Assembly: GCA_026707145.1 (NCBI GenBank) | Contig: JAPOXK010000023.1 | Coordinates: 105,134-169,133, forward strand | Reading direction: 5' to 3' | DNA length: 64,000 nucleotides | Source: Chloroflexota bacterium | GTDB lineage: Bacteria; Chloroflexota; Dehalococcoidia; Bin125 | In this document: in pieces, positions 22,116-30,198 of the stretch | How the letters are laid out: each line of letters opens with the position of its first letter | Position numbering within the stretch: position 1 is the stretch's first letter | The notes under the pieces: generated by a model | The model's database searches: none | Seen by the model: the letters and a program-made list of their open reading frames with translations, nothing else | What the model was told of the DNA's origin: nothing | Program-made: the position numbers and the translations under genes

Positions 22116-25100
22116 CCGCCCAGCGCTCCATCGATTGCGGTGGCCTCGTCCGCCGTCAGGCCGTAGAGCTCGTACACGAGCCGGTCGATCGCCCGCTCCC
22201 AGTCCTCTGTGTTGGCGCTAGTATTCGCCATCTTCGAGTCGATGATGCGATCTACGAGTTGAACGAACGGGTGCTGTCTCTCCTCGTGGATCTTCGGCAC
22301 GGGGATCGGGGCGACAGTAAGGCGTTCCCATTGGATGAGCCCCATCCCGGTAGTGAATGCGGTCCGTTCCATGAACCACGAGGCCAGTGTGCTGTTGAGT
22401 ACAGCGGCAAGGTACTTCAGAGATGGACCTGTAAGGATGTAGCCTTTCTGATTGCAGAACTCGTCGCGCTCCGAGTAGGCAAAGCGTCCCTCGGGCGACA
22501 TGGCCGCCCAGAATAGCTTCGGTTGGGAAAAGAGTCCCAGAAACTCATCCGTGGGATTGTTGTCCAGTTCTAGCCAGTGATGTTGCCCCGGGTAGCCCCC
22601 CGAACGATTCTTACCACGCGACCGGGTATATCGAACCTGACCTCTGCTACGCAGCTTTTTTTGATGGCGTGCTAGGTGCCGATACACCGCCGGGTAATCT
22701 GAAGCTAGGTACTCGTGGCTGCCGAATTTGGCTAGGATGAGCCATTTCCCCGCCCATTTTGCAAGATAGCGGTCGATGTCCCGACCACGCAGTATCGGCT
22801 TGATAATCTCTGCTGACGCCGGATCCTCTGCTATCAGTGCTTCGCGCGTGGCACCATCGATGATGAACGCCTCGTTGTAGCCCGTAATGATGCCCCTCTT
22901 GACAAGCACACCCCAGTCCCGAAGCGGCGTACCTCGAGCCCGCATCTTCTCCATCACGGACTGCTCAATGAGCGAGAGGGTACTCCACGGTGACCCGCCG
23001 TCGGGTCTGATGCGGCCCCACAGGTTATCGCTTGGCGGAAAAGCGACCCCGGGCTGCCGATCCATGTCGACAGCGGGAAATGAGGTCGTCTCGCCACCGC
23101 CAGTACGGAGCAGCAGCACGCCACTGTCGACAATCGCGCTCTCGAAGACATCCTTGCCGAGGTCGAGCCAGCGCAGAGGCGTGTGGCGTTCGGCGAAGTA
23201 GCGGCGCAAACGGCTACCATACTCCGTCCGCAGCCAGCTGTTGGAGGTGATGTAGGCGAGGATGCCGGTCCGCGGCCTGAGCAGTTCGCAGCCACGCTCG
23301 TAAAAGAGCTGGTAGATGTCACCGCGTGGAGCGAACGTACGATAGCCCACATCACGGTAGAGGTTCGCGAGCCGCCCGCCGTCGCTCTCTAGCTGGTGAT
23401 AGGGCGGATTGGCAATCACAACATCGAACCCACCGCCGCGCTCGGCGCGCTCTTCAAAGACTTCGGGAAACGTGGCGCGCCACTCAACCCCTCCCCCCGC
23501 GTCCGTGGCGCCCTTCCCACCGAAGCGTTCCCGCAGACCGCGGTTCAGTTCAGCAATCTGCGTGCGCAGACTCGCCTTGGAGGGACCCGCGGCCGCGCGC
23601 AGATAGCGCGACTTGAGCTCTTGCAGTTCAGCCGTCGTATCGCCAAGTGCAGCCTGCACACCGCCCTCAGCCTCGTGTGCCGCGAGCAAACTGTCTCCGA
23701 CGACGATGTTGAGGTCGAGGTTGGGGAGAGGCTCGGGGAGCGCGCGTTCATCCTCAATCGTCAGCGAGAGCCAGAGCCGCAACTGCGCGATATGCACCGC
23801 GAACGGATCAATGTCAACACCACGCAGGTTGCGATCGATGATCTCCAACTTGAGCTGGTGGAGCGACTTCGCGTTGGCTCCAACGTTGAAGAGCACGGTC
23901 TGTAGCTCGATGAGTTCCTGCATCATGCCCAGCAGGTACGCGCCTGAACCACAGGCAGGATCCACTACCGTGACTTCGCTCAGCGCTCCAGCCACTCTGC
24001 GGGCCGCCGCGACATCGATCGCTTCTGTTCGATATTCGTCCACGAATCCGGCGATCACGTCGGAAGTGAGTCCAGTATCTCGTGCCTCCAAATAGCCCTT
24101 CAGAGCCTCGCGACACATGAAGGACACCACTGGCCGCGGAGTGTAGTAGGAGCCGGACTTGTGCCGCCCCGTCACCAATTCCTCGAAGACCTTGCCCAGC
24201 ATCTCGGGATCCACTGCCACTTCGATGTCGAAGGGTGTCGACTCCATTACCGTGAAGTTGAAGCGGGCGAATAGATCGGTCAGCACCGCCTCGATGGTCT
24301 CGTCGAGCACGGTCACGCCTTGACGCCTGTCGAGGTCTCCCTCCTCGAACAGGCCGCCATTGAGGTACGGCACCTCACCGAAGAGTGAATTCGTGACGCT
24401 GCCGTTTCCGTCTTGTCGCCGTGGGCTGTTGAGTCCGGAGAAGAAGAGATGCGCCAGTCGGTCGCGGTAGAAATTGCTCTGATCGGGCGACCCCTTGTAG
24501 TCGTGCCAGAGAGCGTTGAGGTAGTCCTTTTCGCCCTTGAAGGTCAGCCAACCCTTGCGTGAGAGGAAGTAGACGAACATGAGTCGGTTGAAGAGCGTCT
24601 GGATGAACAACCGTCTAGCTTCCTGCTCCTCATCGCCGTCGCCGAAGCCCAACGCGCTCTCTTCCGCTGCCTCGAAAACCCGCTTGTACTCTTCGAAGAA
24701 GCGCCGGGTGACTGGTTCGACGTCGAAGGCCTCTTCGAGTGCTGCGCGGATGCTGCCCTTCTCCCGATAGCTCCAGTAGATGTTGGAGATCTGCTGAACG
24801 GCCGTCCGTTGGAGCAGGTCGCGTTCGACGACCATGCGCCGCAGAGTGGGCCGCGGGCCTTCCTGCTCCGGCAGCACGAGGTGCAGCTGACCGGCGTCGG
24901 CATTGGTGAAGACCAGAAGCAGGTCGTCGCCGAGTTGGTTGGCGAGCAGCCGGGCCGCTTCGCTTACATCCGCCTTCCGTATCCGGCCGTTCTCCGGTGC
25001 AGTGAGGGCGACGTACAACACGTGCACGCCTTCGAGTTCCGCGATGCGCTCGGCGTTCTTGGGCAACTCGACGCCGGTCCGTGGGTTGGCCAGACTCGCC

Positions 25101-25240
25101 TGTCCCTGATCGGCATTGAAGTCCAGCGCCTCGACGAACAGCCGTCGAATCGCCGCCGCCCGCTCGTCGGACTCTGCGCCGTAGATGCGGTCGATGTGCT
25201 CTTGGACCTCGGCTGCGTCCTCGCGGTCACGGATCGGCAC
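22112..25240 (-). CDS. Eco57I-like adenine-specific DNA methyltransferase
   Basis: This 1042-residue protein starts at GTG 25240. SAM-binding motif I DPACGSG is at 427-433 and the catalytic NPPY at 611-614, typical of N6-adenine methylases of the gamma class. The C-terminal 350 residues hold a target-recognition-like region (FAYSERDEFCNQKGYILTG). Residues 1-330 are helical, as in type IIG and PglX-like enzymes, but I see no clear PD-(D/E)xK site. It presumably marks host DNA so that the co-transcribed PLD-helicase attacks unmodified DNA. The set could be a restriction-modification or BREX/DISARM-like system. Confidence 0.9.
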   Translation of the reverse strand: MPIRDREDAAEVQEHIDRIYGAESDERAAAIRRLFVEALDFNADQGQASLANPRTGVELPKNAERIAELEGVHVLYVALTAPENGRIRKADVSEAARLLANQLGDDLLLVFTNADAGQLHLVLPEQEGPRPTLRRMVVERDLLQRTAVQQISNIYWSYREKGSIRAALEEAFDVEPVTRRFFEEYKRVFEAAEESALGFGDGDEEQEARRLFIQTLFNRLMFVYFLSRKGWLTFKGEKDYLNALWHDYKGSPDQSNFYRDRLAHLFFSGLNSPRRQDGNGSVTNSLFGEVPYLNGGLFEEGDLDRRQGVTVLDETIEAVLTDLFARFNFTVMESTPFDIEVAVDPEMLGKVFEELVTGRHKSGSYYTPRPVVSFMCREALKGYLEARDTGLTSDVIAGFVDEYRTEAIDVAAARRVAGALSEVTVVDPACGSGAYLLGMMQELIELQTVLFNVGANAKSLHQLKLEIIDRNLRGVDIDPFAVHIAQLRLWLSLTIEDERALPEPLPNLDLNIVVGDSLLAAHEAEGGVQAALGDTTAELQELKSRYLRAAAGPSKASLRTQIAELNRGLRERFGGKGATDAGGGVEWRATFPEVFEERAERGGGFDVVIANPPYHQLESDGGRLANLYRDVGYRTFAPRGDIYQLFYERGCELLRPRTGILAYITSNSWLRTEYGSRLRRYFAERHTPLRWLDLGKDVFESAIVDSGVLLLRTGGGETTSFPAVDMDRQPGVAFPPSDNLWGRIRPDGGSPWSTLSLIEQSVMEKMRARGTPLRDWGVLVKRGIITGYNEAFIIDGATREALIAEDPASAEIIKPILRGRDIDRYLAKWAGKWLILAKFGSHEYLASDYPAVYRHLARHQKKLRSRGQVRYTRSRGKNRSGGYPGQHHWLELDNNPTDEFLGLFSQPKLFWAAMSPEGRFAYSERDEFCNQKGYILTGPSLKYLAAVLNSTLASWFMERTAFTTGMGLIQWERLTVAPIPVPKIHEERQHPFVQLVDRIIDSKMANTSANTEDWERAIDRLVYELYGLTADEATAIDGALGG

Positions 25241-25438
25241 GCGCTAAACCTTCAAACAGTATTGTGTGATGCGGCCCGCTCCGTGAAAGGTCGCAGTGCT
25301 CGCCTTGAAGCAGTCTAGTCACCCTCGCCGTGAATGTCTCTTCTGGTCCGCCCAATGGTCGCCGCGAATCCGGTATAATTGCCGCGCAGAAACGGCCCAG
25401 CCCGCGGGTCTGATTGTGCCCAACAGAGGAGTGCTGCT

Positions 25439-25792
25439 TTGCCGGACGCACCTGCGATCGAAGTGATCGGTCCCGTCCGCTGGTGGACCGCGCGAGCTGG
25501 AGAAGACGGCGCGGTCGGGGCCTGGGTCGCCTTTTCCCCCGACCTACGCGTGAATGCGAGCGGGCGAAGCGAGCGCGAGTTAAACCGGGATATGGACGAC
25601 GCGGCGCGAGAGGTATTCTACGACCTTGCCGAGAGCGGCGAACTTGAAGACACCTGCAAAGAGCTGAACCTTGAGATTCGAGAGGTGGTGGGCGAGCCAC
25701 CCACGGGGCGCCTCATCATCGTCCCCACGCTTACCATCACTAGGAAGACGCGCGAAGAGGTTGCAGCAGGTGCCGCGGCCGCCGGTGACTGA
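25439..25792 (+). CDS. HicB-like antitoxin
   Basis: A TTG start at 25439 is preceded by GAGGA (25426-25430) eight bases upstream. The longer frame back to 25379 lacks a ribosome site. The 117-residue product has a HicB-type partial RNase-H-like fold: WWTARAGEDGAVGAWVAFSP followed by DLRVNASGRSERELNRDMDD, which matches the DGgwvAfcPDLpg..t.Gdt.eEa pattern. It overlaps the next gene by 8 bases, the usual antitoxin-toxin coupling. The order is antitoxin first. Confidence 0.55.
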   Translation: MPDAPAIEVIGPVRWWTARAGEDGAVGAWVAFSPDLRVNASGRSERELNRDMDDAAREVFYDLAESGELEDTCKELNLEIREVVGEPPTGRLIIVPTLTITRKTREEVAAGAAAAGD

Positions 25793-26018
25793 AATTCCAA
25801 CAGCCCGGGTCATTGAGGTTCTCCGCGCCAACAACTTCACGTTCAAACGACAGGCCCCCAACGTCAACTTGTGGCGGCGGCGCGGGAGTAAGGATTTTGC
25901 TCGAGTGCCGCGCCGCGATCACCTCGCCCTGGCTGAAGCCGAATTCATCCTCCTGATCGCAACGGGCGGTGACCAGAAACAGATGCGCCAGCATCTCGAT
26001 GCGTGGACGCAAGGCTAA
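25785..26018 (+). CDS. HicA-like mRNA interferase, atypical
   Basis: The GTG at 25785 lies inside the preceding gene's end. The 77-residue double-stranded-RNA-binding-like fold begins TEIPTARVIEVLRANNFTFK and continues with RRGSKDFARVPRRDHLALAE, then a final helix. The catalytic His of HicA (GSHH context) is replaced by NVNLW, so either the toxin is inactive or the family call is loose. No ribosome site of its own is visible. Confidence 0.45.
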   Translation: MTEIPTARVIEVLRANNFTFKRQAPNVNLWRRRGSKDFARVPRRDHLALAEAEFILLIATGGDQKQMRQHLDAWTQG

Positions 26019-26333
26019 TCGTTCACCCGCGTCATTGCCCTTGTTTGCTGCCCCCCCAATCACGTCCGCTAACGGCCTTTATCGGTCACGATTGCGGAGC
26101 GCCCAATGGCTCGATCGGCACGAGGATTGTTAGACTGAAAGGCATGGGTACCCACGCCGCTACGGTCACGACCACGGACCTGCGCATAGAGCTGCGCGAA
26201 CTGAACGGCGACTGACGTTGCGCATGGGGCTGGCTTCGCGATCACCCTGGGGGCGTTGGTGCGACTGGTCGTGGTGACCTAGGGGATCCGGTACTACTCG
26301 GGGCTAGCCTGACTGGCCGGCAATTCGAAAGGC
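26019..26333. other. intergenic, with upstream repeat and one tiny ORF
   Basis: It contains a 22-bp sequence (26066-26087) that recurs at 27613-27634 before the HIRAN gene. An ATG at 26144 opens a 23-residue frame ending LRIELRELNGD. It is not convincing as a gene and may be a remnant. Confidence 0.4.
26066..26087 (+). repeat. 22-bp upstream motif, copy 1
   Basis: CCGCTAACGGCCTTTATCGG plus TC. Copy 2 (27613-27634) is CCGCTAAAGGCCGTTATCGG plus CC, with three differences. Each lies about 30-60 bp before an ATG in the same orientation, so it may be a promoter or activator site. Confidence 0.4.
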
Positions 26334-27335
26334 TTGTGTTTAAGGGTCGTGGTTGATCTCTCTAGGGCACATGAACTGGCCTCTGCTCACGCAGTGCAGA
26401 ATGACTGCGATGTGCTTTTGTGTAGTGGACCACTGCAACGGGAGCTAGACGATAAGATCCATAAGCGGCTCCTTGGAAAGAGACACCCAAACATCCTGCT
26501 GATTCTCACAACGGGAGGGGGCGATCCTCACGTTGCATACCGGGTCGCGAGGCATCTTCAGCGAGAGTATGAGCAGGTACGTGTTTTTGTTTCCGGTCAG
26601 TGCAAAAGTGCTGGGACGCTGCTGGCGGTGTGCGGCAATGTTCTAGTCGTTGGAGATCGGGGCGAACTTGGCCCGATCGACGTGCAGCTGGGAAGAACGG
26701 ACGATCTCTGGAAAAGTACCTCTGGCCTTATCGAATCCGCAGCCGTTACTGCTCTTGAGAACATCGCATGGAGTTTATTCGAGAAGTTTGTCACAGAAAC
26801 AAAGGGTCTATCGGGAGGGCAAATAACGTTCAAGACCGCTGCCGATGCCTCCGCGCCTCTTGTCTCTGGCATGCTGGAGCCGATCTTCGCCCAGATTGAC
26901 CCCCTCAAATTAGGGGAGAATACACGTGCCTTGAACATCGCCAGGGAATACGCGTTGCGGCTGGATAAGCAGCCTGACAACTTGGAGCCTGGTGAGAGCC
27001 TCGAGAAACTCGTTTCAGGGTACCCGGATCACGGATTCGTTATCGACAGGAAAGAGGCGCAGGACCTCTTTCGAAGAGTGGAGCCTCCAACGGAAGACTT
27101 ACGCGAACTGGTCACTACCCTTGGATCCTTCGCGATCCGTCCAGCAGACCGGCTCCTTTTGTTTTTCCTCAATACCGAAGAGCGCGAAAATAAACTAAAG
27201 AACAAGGAAGAGGCTGCCAGTGAAGAGCAACAGAACCAAAGCGTCACAAATGGCTCAGCGGAACCTCATCCACAGGCTGCTTCGGCGACAAACGGACCAG
27301 TGGCGCCCGCAGCGGGAGAGCAAGCCGAGCATTGA
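26334..27335 (+). CDS. SDH/ClpP-SppA-fold serine protease
   Basis: The protein has up to 333 residues. TTGGGDP (59-65) and the nucleophile Ser92 in GQCKSAGTLLA match the serine dehydrogenase proteinase (SDH, PF01972) branch of the ClpP/crotonase fold. GELGPIDVQ supplies the conserved Asp region. There is no signal peptide, so it is probably a cytoplasmic or membrane-surface protease. The C-terminal 60 residues are low-complexity and charged. The start is uncertain: TTG 26334 has AAAGG almost adjoining, and a GTG at 26349 is possible. SDH-type proteases are often found in phage-defence neighbourhoods. Confidence 0.75.
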   Translation: MCLRVVVDLSRAHELASAHAVQNDCDVLLCSGPLQRELDDKIHKRLLGKRHPNILLILTTGGGDPHVAYRVARHLQREYEQVRVFVSGQCKSAGTLLAVCGNVLVVGDRGELGPIDVQLGRTDDLWKSTSGLIESAAVTALENIAWSLFEKFVTETKGLSGGQITFKTAADASAPLVSGMLEPIFAQIDPLKLGENTRALNIAREYALRLDKQPDNLEPGESLEKLVSGYPDHGFVIDRKEAQDLFRRVEPPTEDLRELVTTLGSFAIRPADRLLLFFLNTEERENKLKNKEEAASEEQQNQSVTNGSAEPHPQAASATNGPVAPAAGEQAEH

Positions 27336-27663
27336 CTCGCGGTTAATAGAATTGAAAGATGATACTGAGGGAACTACAGAGTTGCCCTTCACTACCAGTA
27401 CAGCTTTTACTCGGCCGTCGATGGGCCACGGGGCACCAACGAAGGCACCCACGTCTGGAGCGAATCCTTAAGGATTCGTGTTGTCCGGGGGCTCTTCGCT
27501 ATGGGTCGTGATTACGGCCTTGCGAGAAAAAGCTAGGCGCTAGCCCACCGCGCGTAGCCCCGATCCCGCTCCCGGGATCCAGTCCAGCATGGCCGCGAGG
27601 CTAGAACGGTGGCCGCTAAAGGCCGTTATCGGCCCCGCAGCGACCCCTGCTACCCTCGCGCGC
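27336..27663. other. intergenic, regulatory
   Basis: No supported gene. It holds copy 2 of the 22-bp motif at 27613-27634, 30 bp before the HIRAN start. Confidence 0.4.
27613..27634 (+). repeat. 22-bp upstream motif, copy 2
   Basis: CCGCTAAAGGCCGTTATCGG plus CC matches 26066-26087 at 19 of 22 positions and lies 30 bp upstream of ATG 27664. Confidence 0.4.
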
Positions 27664-28155
27664 ATGTTGGACTGGCTGCTCGGCGGGATCGTGGGCTGGT
27701 GGCTCGGCCGTAAGACGCGCGATGGGGCGGAGCGCCCCTCTCCGCGCTCGCAGCTCAGCGGCGAGGTGACGACGCGGGACGCGTCGCTCACCCGCGGCCT
27801 AGCGGTCGAAGGTCACAACTTTTTCATCCAGGCCGTGGCTGGGGAATCACACTACCAGCCCGCGCTGCAGGCGCTCCTGCAGGCGCACGGGCGCGAGCCG
27901 TTCCGCGTTGCGCTGCTCGCCGAGCCGGACAATCCCTACGATCGACACGCCGTGCGGATCATCGATCTGGAGAATCGCACGCTGGGCTGGATTCCGTCTG
28001 AGGACGCCCGCACGCTCGGCCCGCCCATCCACGCGCTGGCCGCGCGGGGCTTGCCAGTGAGCTGCTACGGGCGGATCCTCGGCGGCGAGGGGGAGAAGCG
28101 CCATATCGGCCTATGGCTAGACTTGGACCCTGACGCCCTCGCGCCCGATGCTTGA
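27664..28155 (+). CDS. HIRAN-domain protein with N-terminal hydrophobic helix
   Basis: I choose ATG 27664, which gives MLDWLLGGIVGWWLGRKTRD, a short amphipathic or membrane helix, and 163 residues. Residues about 45-150 form a HIRAN domain: FIQAVAGESHYQPALQALLQ, AEPDNPYDRHAVRI and LGWIPSEDARTLGPPIHAL, with the conserved NPYDxxAVxV and GxIP motifs. HIRAN domains bind 3' DNA ends or stalled forks and often accompany helicases. Here it stands alone, next to the defence genes. Confidence 0.8.
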   Translation: MLDWLLGGIVGWWLGRKTRDGAERPSPRSQLSGEVTTRDASLTRGLAVEGHNFFIQAVAGESHYQPALQALLQAHGREPFRVALLAEPDNPYDRHAVRIIDLENRTLGWIPSEDARTLGPPIHALAARGLPVSCYGRILGGEGEKRHIGLWLDLDPDALAPDA

Positions 28156-28905
28156 CCGAATCTTTTGGGGCGGGCTCGCGCTCGCGGCCGAAGGGGAGCA
28201 GGCGCCCACGGCCTCACGACGGCGCTACCGTCGGCGCGCCAGCCGGAGCGGGACGCCGCCGTCGCGCTGGCCACGTGGATGGAGCAGTCGCACCGCTGCT
28301 GGCGGGCCGTCGTCGACTTTGAGGGCTGGCGAGGGGCCTGTGATGCCGCCGATGCCGTGGCTGCCAACTGGGACGCTGCGATCGACCGCCCGGATGAATT
28401 CGCCGAGCGCCGCCATGATCGTATCTGGTAGCAGAAGGTGCGATCGCGCTTCGATTCGCACAAGCGCGGCCGTGGTCACACGGTTAGGACGGCTGCAGCG
28501 TAATGGGAATCTGAAGTTACCACCGGACAGACAGCAGCGCATTGAGGCCGTGCTCTTCGTACAACTGGACGGATCTGGTTCCTCATGGAGAACGGTGGAG
28601 TGATCGCGCTTGGCAGGGGACACGTCGTGGGCGCCCCCCGGTAGTATCGAAGCTATCTCAATGCCCGACAACAGCCCCTTACGCCAGATGGGTATGGAGG
28701 AAGTGGCTCTGGATAAGTAGAACGCTGCTAGTAGTCAACCCCAATGGACCGACAAGGCGAAACTGCGAACCTTCTCGCAGGACATTGAGCTTGAGGAGCG
28801 TTCTGAACAACGTGGCGGCCAACTGGGCTTGCCCATGCTGTTCGGAGCGTTCTCGGTGAAGGGTGAAGAACGTGCTCTACCCGCTGTCGTTCATCAAGAC
28901 ATCGT
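28156..28905. other. gene-poor stretch
   Basis: About 750 bp without a convincing gene. The frame at 28165-28431 ends in a plausible helix-rich sequence (AVVDFEGWRGACDAADAVAA) but begins with Arg/Ala nonsense and no ribosome site. It may be a decayed gene. Confidence 0.4.
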
Positions 28906-28925
28906 ATTGAGTAATTTCACTCAAT
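28906..28925. promoter_or_regulatory. operator-like palindrome before the ATPase-NACHT operon
   Basis: ATTGAGT-aatttc-ACTCAAT, a perfect 7-bp inverted repeat in AT-rich DNA, ends 16 bp before ATG 28942. It is well placed for a repressor site on the promoter or 5' leader. Confidence 0.5.
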
Positions 28926-28941
28926 ATAAGAAACTCTGGCC

Positions 28942-30198
28942 ATGAGTCCATTCCAACGCTCGAGCGTCACCACCCTGACCGAGCGGCTCTCCGAGGCACC
29001 GAGCAGGCTCATCGCGATCTTCGGGCCTCGGCAGACCGGTAAGACGACGATGGTGCGCCAGGCACTCAATCGAATCGACCAGCAAAGCCGGTATCTGCCA
29101 GTCGACGAACCGGATCCCTCGGCTGTCAGCATCACTCCTGACGGGTCTATGGAAGATACCACTTCACTCTCCCAAGAGCGTGATGCGGAGTGGTTGGTCA
29201 GGAGCTGGGAAGAGGCCCGGCGCCAGGCCGAGCAGTCTGTACGGGGCTTCGTTCTGGTGTTCGACGAGATTCAAAAGGTCTCCAATTGGTCCGAAACCGT
29301 CAAGGGACTCTGGGACGCCGATCAGGCTCGAAAACGTCCCCTTCACGTGGTCATCTTGGGCTCGGCTCCGCTCGCGATCCAGTCGGGTTTGAGCGAGAGC
29401 CTCGCCGGTCGTTTCGAGTCGATCCGTGTTACGCACTGGTCCTTTTCCGAGATGTCCGCAGCCTTTGACCTCACTCTCGATGAATACGTCTACTTTGGGG
29501 GGTACCCCGGTGCTGCCAGCCTTGTCGCGGATGAAGGGCGGTGGCGCGACTACATCCTGCACGCGCTCGTTGAGCCGCATCTCGAACGCGACCTCCTCGC
29601 CATGACGCGGGTAGACAAGCCGGCGTTGCTCAAGAGCCTGTTCGAGTTGGGTGCTTCCTATTCCGGCCAGCTGCTGTCGTACAACAAGATGCTTGGACAA
29701 CTCCAGGACGCCGGCAACACGACGACCTTGGCGCGCTACCTCGATCTGCTATCCACGGCCGGCCTGCTCACCGGCCTGCCGAAACACTCTGGAACCGCAC
29801 ACCGGCGCAAGGGGTCAAGTCCAAAGCTCAATGTACTCAACACCGCCCTCATGTCGGCCACCTCTGGCTACTCCTTCGATGAGGCGAGAGCCGACCGCAC
29901 CTTCTGGGGGAGGCTCGTAGAAAGCGCTGTCGGTGCCCACCTGTTCAACACCGCCCCGCCCAACCTGAACCTGTCCTACTGGCGAGATGGTCCCCTCGAG
30001 GTCGACTTTGTGCTCAGGCGCGGCCCCCAGGTCCGGGGAATCGAGAGTAAGAGCGGCTCCGGGCGTGCGAACGACCGCGCCTTGCGGGAGTTCGAAAAAC
30101 GTCATCAAGCGCCGCGGTCACTGGTCGTCGGTGAGGACGGAATACCGCTGAACGAGTTTCTTTCCGCGCCAGCCCATGAATGGTTCAGGTATCCATGA
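28942..30198 (+). CDS. AAA-type ATPase with DUF4143 domain
   Basis: This protein has 418 residues. Walker A GPRQTGKT is at 28-35, Walker B FVLVFDEIQKVSNW is near 105, and a sensor region LHVVILGSAPLAIQSG follows. The AAA_14 domain precedes a C-terminal DUF4143 (about 225-400). The tail LEVDFVLRRGPQVRGIESKS is the DUF4143 PD-(D/E)xK-like signature (D...E-x-K). Such proteins are widespread and usually of unknown role. Here the stop overlaps the next gene's start (ATGA), so this ATPase is probably made together with the large NACHT protein. Confidence 0.88.
   Translation: MSPFQRSSVTTLTERLSEAPSRLIAIFGPRQTGKTTMVRQALNRIDQQSRYLPVDEPDPSAVSITPDGSMEDTTSLSQERDAEWLVRSWEEARRQAEQSVRGFVLVFDEIQKVSNWSETVKGLWDADQARKRPLHVVILGSAPLAIQSGLSESLAGRFESIRVTHWSFSEMSAAFDLTLDEYVYFGGYPGAASLVADEGRWRDYILHALVEPHLERDLLAMTRVDKPALLKSLFELGASYSGQLLSYNKMLGQLQDAGNTTTLARYLDLLSTAGLLTGLPKHSGTAHRRKGSSPKLNVLNTALMSATSGYSFDEARADRTFWGRLVESAVGAHLFNTAPPNLNLSYWRDGPLEVDFVLRRGPQVRGIESKSGSGRANDRALREFEKRHQAPRSLVVGEDGIPLNEFLSAPAHEWFRYP

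Noticed and set aside
28165..28431. Frame of 88 codons after the HIRAN gene
   Set aside because: No ribosome site and nonsense N-terminus. Noted only as possible decayed DNA.
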